Part shown: piece after piece, positions 34,117-44,361 of the stretch
Layout: every line of letters begins with the position of its first letter
How positions within the stretch are numbered: position 1 is the stretch's first letter
Assembly (NCBI GenBank): GCA_963557065.1
Contig: CAUWCT010000007.1
Location: forward strand, 1-62,992
DNA from: UMGS1370 sp963557065
GTDB taxonomy: Bacteria; Bacillota; Clostridia; Lachnospirales; Lachnospiraceae
Direction: 5' to 3'
DNA length: 62,992 nucleotides
Position numbers and translations under genes: made by a program
Notes under the pieces: generated by a model
Databases searched by the model: none
What the model saw: only the letters and a program-made list of their open reading frames with translations
Told to the model about the DNA's origin: nothing

Positions 34117-35095
34117 TGTCGGAAAGTTTTTTAAATCCCCGGAGGGAGACTATGATCAGAGACAGGGATTGGTTGCACTGTACCATAAAGAAATGACGGA
34201 TCATTTTCGCAGCAAACGGATTTTAATTGTTCTGGCATTAATTGGCCTGACCAGCTTTGCCAGTCTTTACGGAGCACTGTCTGTGATTACTTCCTACAGC
34301 GAAGTGGAGTTTCTGTTTCTTCAACTGTATACAGCCAGCGGCAATTCCATCCCCTCTTTTGTTTCCTTTATTGCTCTTTTGGGGCCGTTTGTAGGTCTGG
34401 CTCTGGGATTTGACGGAATTATTGGAGAAAAATCCGAACGGACTCTGTACCGTCTGACTTCCCAGCCAATTTATCGAGATTCGATTATTAATGGTAAATT
34501 TTTGGCTGGGACTACGATTATTGTGATGATGGTATTTTCCATGGGAATCCTCATAGGAGCTGTTGGAATGCTGGTAACAGGCATTGTCCCCACGACAGAA
34601 GAGTTGGCGCGGATTTTTGTGTTCCTTTTGTTGACCTGCATCTATATTTGCTTTTGGCTGGGGCTTGCGCTGCTTTTTTCAGTGATTTGCAAAAATGCAG
34701 CTACTTCTGCAATGTTGTCTATTTCCATTTGGCTATTCTTCTCATTATTTATGACCATGCTGGTTAGTGTGATTGCCAATGCCATGTATCCGGTCGGAAC
34801 CAATATGGAAGCATTGTTGAATTCTGCCAAGAACTATTCCTGCCAGTTGGCACTCAACCGCATCTCTCCGTATTATCTGTTCAGCGAGGCGGTGACTACC
34901 ATTATGAATCCCAGTGTCAGAACCATTGGACTCATGACGGTTCAGTCTTTATCAGGAGCAATCGAAGGATACTTATCCTTTGGTCAGAGCCTGCTTTTGA
35001 TCTGGCCGCATCTGGCAGGACTGACTGCATTTATGCTGGGAACTTTCTGTACTTCTTACATTCTTTTTATGAGACAGGAGATTCGGGCAAAATAG
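34079..35095 (+). CDS. ABC exporter permease (ABC-2 type)
   Basis: A 338-residue membrane protein with six hydrophobic segments (about 45-70, 95-118, 140-165, 177-205, 210-235 and 305-330). The start at 34079 lies inside the ATPase gene and is supported by GGGGGAG at 34066-34072. With the ATPase and the NEW3 protein it should form an exporter or membrane-remodelling complex. It belongs to the NosY/GldF-like ABC-2 class. Confidence 0.9.
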   Translation: MKSTASILNRKIDVGKFFKSPEGDYDQRQGLVALYHKEMTDHFRSKRILIVLALIGLTSFASLYGALSVITSYSEVEFLFLQLYTASGNSIPSFVSFIALLGPFVGLALGFDGIIGEKSERTLYRLTSQPIYRDSIINGKFLAGTTIIVMMVFSMGILIGAVGMLVTGIVPTTEELARIFVFLLLTCIYICFWLGLALLFSVICKNAATSAMLSISIWLFFSLFMTMLVSVIANAMYPVGTNMEALLNSAKNYSCQLALNRISPYYLFSEAVTTIMNPSVRTIGLMTVQSLSGAIEGYLSFGQSLLLIWPHLAGLTAFMLGTFCTSYILFMRQEIRAK

Positions 35096-35126
35096 ATAAA
35101 AACAGGGGGCATTGGCCCCCTGTTTC
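35096..35126. terminator. Bidirectional terminator between exporter and lyase genes
   Basis: A 9-bp stem AACAGGGGG/CCCCCTGTT (35101-35109 with 35116-35124). On the minus strand it is followed by TTTTTATC, so it mainly ends the lyase transcript; on the plus strand the tail is weaker. Confidence 0.8.
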
Positions 35127-35144
35127 TGCCACAGGATTGATATC

Positions 35145-37118
35145 CTACGAAATCTTTATTACAGCCTGTCCATTTGTTTTGGAATCTAACATCACCTGAC
35201 ATTTATAAATTTCATGTTTCCAGGCACCTTGAAGTCTGGTGTCCGTAATGGGAATCGAGGTAATTTCCACATGGGAAGCACCAGTAATCTGACAGGTACC
35301 CAGTTGGCCGATTTTTAAACACAGGGATGGAAAATTGTCGTCCTGACAGTCAAAATCACATGCAGGGCTCATTTCCGGTTTTTCATAGGTCATAAGAGTC
35401 AGAGAAACCGGAAGATGATCGACCTGATAAGTATCTGTAATGAGAATATAGGAATCATTTCTCTTATGCTTTGCCGCAGCAGTTTTATTAGAAGCGGTGT
35501 CATCGCAGCTCTTATGAAGCAGGGCGGTCCGTTTATAGGATAATATACGGGAGTCGCCATAAGCGGGAGCAATTTCCATGGAAATCTCCGGACATGCCCC
35601 ATTTAAATCAACAGAAACCTGGCTGGCACAGTAGGATTCCCCGGCTTTTTGGATGATGCCCCCTGCATTTTCCGGGATATCATCACTGGCAGTTACGCCG
35701 CTGTCATTTCCGAATGTAGGGAGATTGTGGAAACGGGACTGCATGGTCCAGATTTCATACCGTTTGGGAGAAAAAGTTTTTTGGGTGTATGTTTCTACCC
35801 CTACATCAATGAAAAGCGGCTTTCCGTTTTTATAAATTGTAAAACTTCCCACATCATTGTGATTGTGACTGTCGTCATTATCTCCGGCTTTTACCGCCAG
35901 ACATAGACGGTTGTCTCTGGCTAAAAACAATCCGGCGCTGGGATAGTAGAGATCCGGATAAGAGAGGGGGCGGGAATAATTCCAGGCCATTAACTCATCA
36001 TGGGTGAATACGGACTGGAGGCGATAGAATAAATTGTGCTCATCTTCAAAAAGCTGATTAGAACTTTCTCTGTAATCAGCAGCAGCAAAAGTCATCACAT
36101 CTTCATTTTTCGTCCGTTTTCCAAATAAAAATTCTCTGGCTCCGCATCGGCCTGCAATAGGGGAACAGTCTGCAAAATTTACATAATATGGGCCTGCTAC
36201 GTGAACATGAAAAATATAGGAGGCAATATTGCGGATTTTTTCTTCCTCATATAAAGAAGAAAAGGCATTGTCGGAAACAATGTTTAATACTTCCATTGCT
36301 CCAAACAAAGTCAGTCCGGCGTGGCGAAAATATTGAGCGCCTTCATCGCAGCAGCCGTCAGTCCCGTATTCATCCAAAAAGTAGTCCAGACTTTTACATG
36401 CCTGCTCCAAAATTCTGTTCATATTCAGGCAGGGAGAACCCCACTGCAGACAGAAGGCAGAAGTCAGCAGGACATTTTGGGTACACCAGGAAGTCCAGTT
36501 ATTCATATGAGATTTGCCGTCTCCCATCCACCAGAAATGCTCAGTCAGATAAGGCTTAAAAATGCGGGTTTCCAGATTGCTTTGCACCATGCCGAGGATG
36601 GAGGGAGTGATTAAGTTTAGTTCATCCTGAAGCAGGCACGCGGCAGTAGAGAGAATGGCTCCTGTTTCTGCGGCAAACAGGTCTACTACTGGGCGGTTTA
36701 CATCTGGAAGGATAAACTGGGGAGTATCGCGGATATAGGAGTTGTGTGCAGGAAGCTGCCATGCGGACTCCTCACAGATACAGAAAAAACCATTGACAAT
36801 ATCATCCATAAAACGGCCTTCATGCTCTGCACATTCTGCCAGAACAAGGTGATTGAAGGCAAGGCGGCGGTTAAACAGACGTTCCTGATAGCGCTCTCTG
36901 TTTCCTGTGCGGACAAAGTCCATAAAGTCAGTAGCAGAAAGAGCCGGATACTGGAAGTGAAGAAAGTCTTCGCCCTTTTTTATCAGGTGGGTCTTAACAG
37001 ATGACGGAATCCGGTTCCATGCACTGCGGTTTGATGCTTTCGGGTAAGGATGAAAGGGAAGTAATTTCAGGTTTCCATCCTGTGTTCTGGTCCAACGGTC
37101 TAAAATTTCAGAAAACAT
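35145..37118 (-). CDS. Heparinase II/III family polysaccharide lyase
   Basis: A 657-residue protein with an N-terminal alpha-helical toroid (about 1-370) and a C-terminal beta-sheet domain of the heparinase II/III family (about 390-640). Its segment DDSHNHNDVGSFTIYKNG and nearby RFHNLP carry the family His/Asn/Tyr residues. It would cleave uronic-acid polysaccharides or oligosaccharides by elimination. No signal peptide is seen, so it acts on imported oligosaccharides. Its ATG overlaps the stop of the response regulator by 1 bp, so it is the enzyme output of this two-component operon. The sugar (heparin-, chondroitin- or alginate-like) is unknown. Confidence 0.88.
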   Translation of the reverse strand: MFSEILDRWTRTQDGNLKLLPFHPYPKASNRSAWNRIPSSVKTHLIKKGEDFLHFQYPALSATDFMDFVRTGNRERYQERLFNRRLAFNHLVLAECAEHEGRFMDDIVNGFFCICEESAWQLPAHNSYIRDTPQFILPDVNRPVVDLFAAETGAILSTAACLLQDELNLITPSILGMVQSNLETRIFKPYLTEHFWWMGDGKSHMNNWTSWCTQNVLLTSAFCLQWGSPCLNMNRILEQACKSLDYFLDEYGTDGCCDEGAQYFRHAGLTLFGAMEVLNIVSDNAFSSLYEEEKIRNIASYIFHVHVAGPYYVNFADCSPIAGRCGAREFLFGKRTKNEDVMTFAAADYRESSNQLFEDEHNLFYRLQSVFTHDELMAWNYSRPLSYPDLYYPSAGLFLARDNRLCLAVKAGDNDDSHNHNDVGSFTIYKNGKPLFIDVGVETYTQKTFSPKRYEIWTMQSRFHNLPTFGNDSGVTASDDIPENAGGIIQKAGESYCASQVSVDLNGACPEISMEIAPAYGDSRILSYKRTALLHKSCDDTASNKTAAAKHKRNDSYILITDTYQVDHLPVSLTLMTYEKPEMSPACDFDCQDDNFPSLCLKIGQLGTCQITGASHVEITSIPITDTRLQGAWKHEIYKCQVMLDSKTNGQAVIKIS

Positions 37119-38734
37119 TATAAATCCTCCTCTGTATGTTGTTGGATAAATTCTCTGGGGGAAATCCCCTCTACTTTTTTAAATACCTTGCTGAAATAAA
37201 AGGCGCTTTCAAAGCCCAGCCGGTCAGCAGCCTCATAGATTTTCAGATTTTCTTCCAGAAGAAGGGTCTTGGCCAGGCTGATTTTCTTTTGCGTGACGTA
37301 TTCTGTGAAACCGATGTTGCAGGTTTTCTTAAACAGGGAACTTAAGTAGTTGGGACTTAGTCCGAACACACCTGCCACCTCATTTAAAAGAAGCCGATCT
37401 TCCACATGAACTTCTATATATTTCTGAATATTTGTGATTACATTGTCCTTATAGGACTTGCGCTTGGACAAAAGGACGCGGCACAGCCCTTCTTTCAGGA
37501 TTTCCAGCCACTCTACAACCTGATGGGCAGTGGCTGCCTGATAAATGGAGCGGTAGCCGTCCGGTACATCCTCAAAAATTTCAGCCACTGTATCTTCGCC
37601 GTCTGGAAGCAGAGAAATGGCCAGATAGAGAATGTTGCATGCTCCGTCTACAGCCTGCAAAAGACGGCAGGAACTGGAGGAAAATAACTGACACATTTCA
37701 TCAATGGTGTTTTCCAGAACATCGGTATCAAATTCTTCAAAAGCCTGTTTGATAGATTCTTTAAAGACAGACATATTAAAATAGTTGCGGAAAGCATCAG
37801 CATCCTCATCAGCATCCTGAAAAAAAGCAACTGGTTTTTCAGGAGAAGTTTTTGCAGCCGTCTGTCTGGCTTCCTGATAAGACCGGGAAATCAGCAAAGG
37901 CTGATCGACAGTGGAGCCGATGCCGGCAGAGAGCCAGACGTTAAAGTAATTGTGAATCATGCTGCATGCATTATCAAGAGCGCTGGAAATCTGCGCCCAG
38001 TCTGTTTCCTCAATAGAAGGAAAATGAAAAATCAGGGCAAAATGTTTTAAATCCAGAGAAACCACATAGCAGGACAGGTAGCGGGACAGGATTTCCCGAA
38101 TCATCTGCAGGCTGCTGGAATACAGATTCATAAGCTGGGAGTGATTCATTTTAGCATGTTCCGATTCGTGGATCTCACAATGGGAAGCCAGATAGCAGGA
38201 GTCTGTAAAATTTAATTTCAGATCTGCCACCTGAAGTGCGAACTGTTCTTCGCTGTCAAATAGATTGTGAAGAAGGCGAAGGAAAAATTTGTCCTGATAG
38301 CTTTGCAGAAGAGGCCGTCCGCCGGCTGCCCTGTAAGCCTCGCTGGCCTTTTTTTCTTCCAGACGTTTTAAGGCTCTGGAAACAGATTCGGCTAAAGAGG
38401 CGGGATCGAGTTCCAGCTTTACCAGATAATCTGCAACCTGATAGGACAGGGCAGTACGCACCAGCTGAAATTCTTCATAGCTGGTCAGGACAATAAAAAC
38501 CGGAATGGGGCCAAACTGTTCCCTGCAGCATTTTACCAGATCCAGGCCGTTCATAATGGGCATTTTAATGTCAGTAATGACAAGTTCAGGGGTCAATTCT
38601 TCGATCATGGACAGGGCAGCCTGTCCATTTGCAGCAGTACCGCATATTTCAATGCCATAGTCTGCCCAGTTTAGCATGGATTTGATGCCAATCTGGACTA
38701 AAGGTTCGTCATCTACTATTAAAAGTTTTATCAT
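37118..38734 (-). CDS. YesN-type response regulator (REC + AraC HTH)
   Basis: A 538-residue regulator. Its receiver domain has Asp55 in VITDIKMP and acidic residues at 8-9; the C-terminal double HTH (about 430-530) has NYLSSLFKKTCN and AFYFSKVFKKVEG. The start at 38734 is chosen because GGGAGGAG precedes it; the frame is open 9 codons further. It overlaps the kinase gene by 26 bp and the lyase gene by 1 bp. It probably also controls the divergent importer at 40866. Confidence 0.92.
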   Translation of the reverse strand: MIKLLIVDDEPLVQIGIKSMLNWADYGIEICGTAANGQAALSMIEELTPELVITDIKMPIMNGLDLVKCCREQFGPIPVFIVLTSYEEFQLVRTALSYQVADYLVKLELDPASLAESVSRALKRLEEKKASEAYRAAGGRPLLQSYQDKFFLRLLHNLFDSEEQFALQVADLKLNFTDSCYLASHCEIHESEHAKMNHSQLMNLYSSSLQMIREILSRYLSCYVVSLDLKHFALIFHFPSIEETDWAQISSALDNACSMIHNYFNVWLSAGIGSTVDQPLLISRSYQEARQTAAKTSPEKPVAFFQDADEDADAFRNYFNMSVFKESIKQAFEEFDTDVLENTIDEMCQLFSSSSCRLLQAVDGACNILYLAISLLPDGEDTVAEIFEDVPDGYRSIYQAATAHQVVEWLEILKEGLCRVLLSKRKSYKDNVITNIQKYIEVHVEDRLLLNEVAGVFGLSPNYLSSLFKKTCNIGFTEYVTQKKISLAKTLLLEENLKIYEAADRLGFESAFYFSKVFKKVEGISPREFIQQHTEEDL

Positions 38735-40592
38735 AATCTCCTCCCGTTTCCGATAATTCATAAGGGATGGTAATGGTGATGGCTGTATACACGCCTACTT
38801 CGCTGGTAATGGAAATACCATAGCGATCCCCATATGCATATTTGATGCGCTGGTTTACATTGTTGATTCCCACATGGCGGAAAAAATCAGTACTTGCAGA
38901 ATCTTTTCCGCTTAAGACCTTTTCGATTGTCTCAGAAGACATGCCAATGCCGTTATCTGTGACGCAGATCTGAAGGATTTTGCCGGATGCTGTATCTTTG
39001 GATACAGCGGTTACTGTAATTTTGCCGGCTTGTCCCTTTGGCTCAATACCATGAAAAAGGGAATTTTCGATAATCGGCTGAAGCGTAAAACGATGAATCA
39101 GGCAGGCATATAAATCATCACTGGCAACACTGCATTCTAAAGAAATACTGCCCCCATACCGGTACTGGAGAATCAGAAAATAGTCCTTAACCAAATCCAA
39201 CTCTTCTTTTAAGGGGATGGGAACGCTGGTGCCTTTGGACACATTTTTCATCAGTCTTGCCAGGGCGGTGGTCATTTCCGCAATGCCGTTAGCTCCCTGA
39301 ATGGTTGCCATCCATTTGATGGAATTTAGCGTATTATAAAGAAAATGGGGGTTGATTTGGCTTTGCAGAATCTGATATTCCAGGTCTTTCTTGTGTTTTT
39401 CATCTTCAATCCGCTTATCCATCAGTGTTACGATGCTGGTGGACAGAGAGTTGATGCCTTTTCCAATATCTCCCAATTCATGGTCCCATTCAATAGCAGG
39501 TTCTCTGGAAAAATCGCCATGGGAGACTGCATCAATTTTGGCGCGGATGGCTTTTACCGGCACATTGATAATCCGGTTTAAAAGAACCATCAAAAGGATG
39601 CCCAGACAGAAGATAATCAGGCAGACTCCGGCTATCAGAATATAATGAAAGTTTCTTTGCTGAGCGAATTGCTGTTCGGACAGAATCTGAGAAAAGGACC
39701 ATCCTCTGACTCCATCAACGGGAATCGTAATCATAATCCGTTTGCTGCCGTCTGACATTCTTACAGAATCAACCTGGGTGGTGTCATTTAAGGCATAATA
39801 GGTTAAGTCTTTTAAAGGAGAATAGAAATCTTTAGCAATTTCAAATTTTCCGTCCTTTAAATAATAGGTTAAGTCTCCCATTGTAAAAAACAAAATTCCA
39901 TCATTTCCAAGTGGATAAGACGAAAGATAGTCTGTAAGCAGTTCTTCGCTAATGCTCAAATAAGACCAGCCGATAATATCCGAGTTAAATTCATTATACA
40001 CAGGGCGGATAATGGGAAGGACTTTCGGAGGATTGACCCGCACAAAGAGATCATCCTGCAGCCCAATCCACTTAAAATCAGGGGCCTGAAGCAAAGTGTC
40101 AAAATAAGGCGCCAGATAAATTATCTCAGCAGCTTTGGCCCGGCTGCTTTCGGAGGGCCCTAAAATATGAAGGAACTGTTTGCGGCTGTTGGTAGAAATC
40201 AGGGCATGGGTAATATACTCATTGGGCAGTGTATTCTGGTATTCTTCCTTAAACCGTTCAAAAGAATTTAATGCCAGCAGCCGGAGATTTTCAGAGTCTG
40301 CATCAGAGGAGGGAGCAGGTCCGGATACGGTTTCCATGCGTTCCAGATAATTTAAAATTTCGCTGTTGGAGCAGGTCCACTTGCTGAAATAAATAATATC
40401 CGCCATGCTGGAAGATACATGGGAAGTCACCAGTTGAAGATTAAATTCAGAAGACTGAATTTGATTTTTCCGAAGAAAGGACTGAAATAAGGAAAAATAT
40501 ATAGTCAGGGTCATCAGTGAAATAATCAGGGTAATACCTGCGGCTGCAGCCATAAGCTGCATTCGGATGGTTTTTGGAAATCGTATTTTCAT
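38709..40592 (-). CDS. YesM-type sensor histidine kinase
   Basis: A 627-residue kinase. It has an N-terminal TM (about 10-35), a large extracellular sensor (about 36-310), a second TM (about 315-342), HAMP, and INPHFLYN with His416. The HATPase has LQPIIENSLFHG, DNGIGM and GINNVNQR. It is first in the minus-strand operon kinase-regulator-lyase. It diverges from a binding-protein-dependent importer across a 273-bp intergenic region. Confidence 0.93.
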   Translation of the reverse strand: MKIRFPKTIRMQLMAAAAGITLIISLMTLTIYFSLFQSFLRKNQIQSSEFNLQLVTSHVSSSMADIIYFSKWTCSNSEILNYLERMETVSGPAPSSDADSENLRLLALNSFERFKEEYQNTLPNEYITHALISTNSRKQFLHILGPSESSRAKAAEIIYLAPYFDTLLQAPDFKWIGLQDDLFVRVNPPKVLPIIRPVYNEFNSDIIGWSYLSISEELLTDYLSSYPLGNDGILFFTMGDLTYYLKDGKFEIAKDFYSPLKDLTYYALNDTTQVDSVRMSDGSKRIMITIPVDGVRGWSFSQILSEQQFAQQRNFHYILIAGVCLIIFCLGILLMVLLNRIINVPVKAIRAKIDAVSHGDFSREPAIEWDHELGDIGKGINSLSTSIVTLMDKRIEDEKHKKDLEYQILQSQINPHFLYNTLNSIKWMATIQGANGIAEMTTALARLMKNVSKGTSVPIPLKEELDLVKDYFLILQYRYGGSISLECSVASDDLYACLIHRFTLQPIIENSLFHGIEPKGQAGKITVTAVSKDTASGKILQICVTDNGIGMSSETIEKVLSGKDSASTDFFRHVGINNVNQRIKYAYGDRYGISITSEVGVYTAITITIPYELSETGGDYDKTFNSR

Positions 40593-40865
40593 AGGGGTTC
40601 TCCTGAAGCTGCAAAAGATAATGCATCCTCATTATAACGGCTTTTGATGGTTTTGGAAATATTTGAAAAGGAAAATCGTAAAAATTTACCGGGTTTTCGT
40701 AGAAAAGTACATTCGTTAAAAAGCAACGGAAAAAGAAAATAAAAAAACGATTAGAATAGTGAATCTTTTCTAAACAATATTCCATTCAGAAGAGGACATT
40801 TACCGTATATAATAAAACCATAGTTAAGAGTGACAAAAAGCTTAAAAAGACAAGGAGGAAGTAAC
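40593..40865 (+). promoter_or_regulatory. Divergent promoter region between kinase operon and importer
   Basis: A 273-bp gene-free, AT-rich region. For the importer, TATAAT lies at 40808-40813 with a weak TTCAGA at 40785-40790 (17-bp spacer). The kinase-side promoter is not clear. A response-regulator binding site is expected here, but I see no decisive repeat. Confidence 0.5.
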
Positions 40866-42239
40866 ATGAAGAAAAGATTAGTAAGCCTTACCTTAGCAGC
40901 ATCTTTAGCAGCAGTAAGCCTTGCCGGATGCGGGGGATCTGACGCAGCTGATGCAACAACTGCTGCAGCCGATACCACGGCAGCACCTGCCGCAGAAGGG
41001 GAGGATGCTAAGGCAGAAGAAACCACTGCCAAGGCAGCAGAAGGAGAAAACGTAACCTTAAAATGGTCTGTATGGGATATCAGCCTGACCACCTATTATG
41101 AGCCGCTAATCGAGGCATTTGAAGCTGCTCATCCTGGCGTAACCGTTGAGATGGTAGACCTGGGTTCTTCTGACTATCAGACTGTCCTGGCAACCGAATT
41201 GACCGGTTCCGGATCCGACTTTGACGTTGTCTGCATAAAGGATGTTCCTGGATATGCAACCTTAGTAAATAAAGGTGTATTAGAGCCATTGGATGATCTG
41301 ATTGCAAAAGACGGTATTGATTTAAGCATGTACGGCGGAATTACCGATCAGGTAACGGTAGATGGAAAATTATATGAACTGCCATTTAGAAGCGATTTTT
41401 GGGTACTGTTCTACAATAAAGACATTTTTGATGCAGCAGGCGTGGAATATCCAACCAATGATATGACCTTTGAGCAGTACGACGAACTGGCAAGAAAAGT
41501 AACCAACACTGAGCCAGGACAGGAAGTTTATGGCGCTCATTACCATACCTGGAGAAGTGCAGTTCAGTTATTCGGTATTCTGGACGGCAAGAACTCCATC
41601 GTAGGCGGAAACTATGATTTTACAAAGCCATACTATGAGATGGTATTAAAACAGCAGCAGGACGGCGTATGTCAGGATTACGCAACCTTAAAGACCTCCA
41701 GTCTTCATTACTCCGGCGCATTCTCTCAGGGCAATGTAGCCATGATGAACATGGGTTCCTGGTTTATCCCAACCCTGATTGACAAGATTAAAGCCGGCGA
41801 GTATACAGACTGTACCAACTGGGGCATTGCAAAATATCCTCATGCAGAAGGCGTAGAGCCAGGTTCCACTTTAGCAACCATTACTTCTTTAGCTATCCCG
41901 ACTTCTGCTCCTCATAAGGATTTAGCCTGGGAGTTTGTAAAATTCGTAACTGGCGCAGAGGGTGCTGAGATTATCGCTTCTACTGGTTCTATTCCTGCAA
42001 CCATGAACAGCGAGATTGCAGAACTGGTAGCATCTGTAGACGGATTCCCGGCAGATGAGACCAGCAAGGAAGCTCTTCAGACTGCAAACCTGTACCTGGA
42101 AATGCCGGTACATGCAAAGAGTGCAGAGATGGAAACGATCTTAAACGAAGCACATGACGGTATTATGACAGAAAGCATTACCATTGATGAGGGAATTGCT
42201 CAGATGAACGAAAAGATCGGCACGCTTCTGGCTGAATAA
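40866..42239 (+). CDS. Oligosaccharide-binding lipoprotein (family 1 solute-binding protein)
   Basis: A 457-residue extracellular receptor. The lipobox ends LAGC (Cys22), followed by an Ala/Thr/Glu-rich spacer (about 25-65) and a bilobed MalE/UgpB-type domain with FDVVCIKDVPGY and LPFRSDFWVLFYNK. The start at 40866 is supported by AAGGAGGAAG. It is the first gene of the importer, diverging from the lyase operon, so it probably binds the oligosaccharide that the lyase degrades. A hairpin without a T run follows it, as expected where the receptor is made in excess. Confidence 0.92.
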   Translation: MKKRLVSLTLAASLAAVSLAGCGGSDAADATTAAADTTAAPAAEGEDAKAEETTAKAAEGENVTLKWSVWDISLTTYYEPLIEAFEAAHPGVTVEMVDLGSSDYQTVLATELTGSGSDFDVVCIKDVPGYATLVNKGVLEPLDDLIAKDGIDLSMYGGITDQVTVDGKLYELPFRSDFWVLFYNKDIFDAAGVEYPTNDMTFEQYDELARKVTNTEPGQEVYGAHYHTWRSAVQLFGILDGKNSIVGGNYDFTKPYYEMVLKQQQDGVCQDYATLKTSSLHYSGAFSQGNVAMMNMGSWFIPTLIDKIKAGEYTDCTNWGIAKYPHAEGVEPGSTLATITSLAIPTSAPHKDLAWEFVKFVTGAEGAEIIASTGSIPATMNSEIAELVASVDGFPADETSKEALQTANLYLEMPVHAKSAEMETILNEAHDGIMTESITIDEGIAQMNEKIGTLLAE

Positions 42240-42285
42240 TCCATCAGGCGAAACGGTTAAAAAATCATACGAGATGCAGAAAACA

Positions 42286-42311
42286 GGAGCGGACTTATTA
42301 CAGTCCGCTCC
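42286..42311 (+). terminator. Hairpin between receptor and permease genes
   Basis: A perfect 10-bp stem (42286-42295 with 42302-42311) with a 6-nt loop and no T run. It is probably an mRNA-stabilising or partial-stop hairpin that raises receptor over permease expression. Confidence 0.6.
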
Positions 42312-42364
42312 CTTACATAAAGGGAACATTCCCAACACTGATTACAAAAAATAGGAGGAAGGGT

Positions 42365-43444
42365 ATGGCAGCACAAGCAAAAAAAGCAGATCCTGCTGTT
42401 GTGGAAGCAAAACTGGCTAAGCTTACACCAAAGCTTGAGGCTTTAGAAGCGCAGTTAGAGACTACAACGGATTCCAGAAAACGGCAGAAATTGATTGCCA
42501 AGATCGTTACGGCTGAAGAAAAAATCAAACAGGCAAAAACCGGAGAGCGTATGACCAGACAGCAGAAACGGGATTTGATTGCATATTCCTTTATTGCACC
42601 TAATTTTATTGGATTTGCAGTATTTACATTAGGGCCGGTTATCTTTGCATTTGTTCTGGCATTTTTAAAATGGGACGGCAACTCGCCTATTGAATTTGCA
42701 GGTCTTGAAAATTTTGCCGCAATGATTGGAAACAGTCGTTTCCTGGCATCTTTAAAAAATACCATTGTCTACTGTATTGCAACAGTTCCTCTGACACTGG
42801 CCGCTGCTATCGGTCTGGCAGTTGTACTGAATCAGAAAATAAAGGGCAGAAATTTTTTCCGTACAGTCAGCTTCTTCCCTTATGTTGCATCCTTGGTAGC
42901 AGTGGCAGCAGTGTGGAACATGCTGTTCTCTCCTGCAAAGAGCGGTCCGGTCAATATGCTGTTATATAAAGTATTTCGCGTAGCGGCAAAAGACCTTCCA
43001 AAATGGGCGGCCAGTCCGGACTGGGTTATGTTTACCATTGTGCTGTTTTCTGTGTGGAAAAACATGGGATATTATATGGTCATCTATCTGGCCGGCCTTC
43101 AGGGAATCAATGCAGAACTTTATGAGGCAGCCAGCCTGGACGGCGCAGGAGCATGGCAGAAATTCCGCTATATTACCTGGCCTCAGCTTCAGCCTACTAC
43201 CTTCTTTGTAACCATTATTCTGACCATCAACTGCTTTAAGGTATACGACATTGTATATATGCTGGCAGGCGGCTCCAACGGCGTTATCAATGAATCTGCG
43301 ATTGTGCTGGTTTACCACATCTACGAAGAGGCGTTCCGCAACTGGAACCTGGGATATGCAAGTGCAGTAGCCATGGTTCTCTTCCTTCTGGTACTGGTTG
43401 TCACCATTGTCCAGTTCAGAGGCGAGAAGAAATACGCAAACTAA
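42365..43444 (+). CDS. Sugar ABC permease (MalF/UgpA type) with N-terminal coiled coil
   Basis: A 359-residue permease. About 60 N-terminal residues form a charged Ala/Lys/Glu helix (likely coiled coil) before the usual six-TM MalF-type domain, which begins YSFIAPNFIGF. The ATPase-contact loop has YEAASLDGAGAWQKFRYITWP. The ATG at 42365 has AGGAGG upstream, so the extension is translated. No ATPase gene is in this cluster; a shared MsmX-type ATPase is expected elsewhere. Confidence 0.92.
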   Translation: MAAQAKKADPAVVEAKLAKLTPKLEALEAQLETTTDSRKRQKLIAKIVTAEEKIKQAKTGERMTRQQKRDLIAYSFIAPNFIGFAVFTLGPVIFAFVLAFLKWDGNSPIEFAGLENFAAMIGNSRFLASLKNTIVYCIATVPLTLAAAIGLAVVLNQKIKGRNFFRTVSFFPYVASLVAVAAVWNMLFSPAKSGPVNMLLYKVFRVAAKDLPKWAASPDWVMFTIVLFSVWKNMGYYMVIYLAGLQGINAELYEAASLDGAGAWQKFRYITWPQLQPTTFFVTIILTINCFKVYDIVYMLAGGSNGVINESAIVLVYHIYEEAFRNWNLGYASAVAMVLFLLVLVVTIVQFRGEKKYAN

Positions 43445-43456
43445 GGAGGGGAAAAG

Positions 43457-44293
43457 ATGAAAGGAAAACGCCAACACGAAAAAATCACCAAGGTAATCCT
43501 CTATACGGTACTGATTTTCGTCTCCCTTTTGATGCTTGTACCGTTTGCATGGATGCTGTCTTCCTCCCTGAAACTGGATAAAGACGTATTCGTAGTACCG
43601 ATTCAGTGGATACCAAAAGATCCTCAGTGGGAAAATTACATTAAAATCTGGACAAAGATTCCGTTAGCAACCTTTGTGGTCAACACTGCCAAACTGACCT
43701 TAATTGTAACGCTGCTTCAGTTGTTTACCAGCAGCTTTGCGGCTTACGCATTTGCGAAATTAAATTTCCGCTATAAAAATGTCCTGTTTTTGGCTTATGT
43801 GGCAACCATTGCAGTGCCATGGCAGGTATACATGGTTCCCCAGTTTATGATGATGCGTTCCTTTGGCTTAAACGATACCCATCTGGCCATCATCTGCTTA
43901 CAGGCATTTTCCGCATTTGGCGTATTTATGATGCGCCAGTTCTATCAGGGAATTCCGGATGAATTGTGTGAGGCGGCAAGAATCGACGGTATGAGCGAGT
44001 ATCAGATTTATGGAAAGATCATGCTGCCTCTTGCAAAGCCGGCATTGTCTACCCTGACGATTTTCACATTTGTAAACACCTGGAATGACTTCTTAGGACC
44101 ATTGATCTACTTAAAGACCGAATCCAAGAAGACCCTGCAGATTGGCCTGCGCATGTTTATTGGCCAGAATTCTTCTGAATACGGTCTGATCATGGCAGCT
44201 TCTGTTCTGTCCCTAATTCCTGTTCTTATCGTATTTCTGGCGCTGCAGAAATACTTTGTAGAAGGCATTGCAGCAACAGGTGTAAAGGGGTAA
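43457..44293 (+). CDS. Sugar ABC permease (MalG/UgpE type)
   Basis: A 278-residue six-TM permease with the loop CEAARIDGMSEYQIYGKIMLP that contacts the ATPase and the typical NTWNDFLGPL segment. It starts 12 bp after the first permease gene behind AAGGAGGGG. It completes the importer together with the receptor at 40866. Confidence 0.93.
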   Translation: MKGKRQHEKITKVILYTVLIFVSLLMLVPFAWMLSSSLKLDKDVFVVPIQWIPKDPQWENYIKIWTKIPLATFVVNTAKLTLIVTLLQLFTSSFAAYAFAKLNFRYKNVLFLAYVATIAVPWQVYMVPQFMMMRSFGLNDTHLAIICLQAFSAFGVFMMRQFYQGIPDELCEAARIDGMSEYQIYGKIMLPLAKPALSTLTIFTFVNTWNDFLGPLIYLKTESKKTLQIGLRMFIGQNSSEYGLIMAASVLSLIPVLIVFLALQKYFVEGIAATGVKG

Positions 44294-44361
44294 TCCCAGC
44301 TGTCAAAGGTGATTTTTCTCCTAAAGTGCAAAAAATGACAATAAAATGGTAAATTGTCTAT

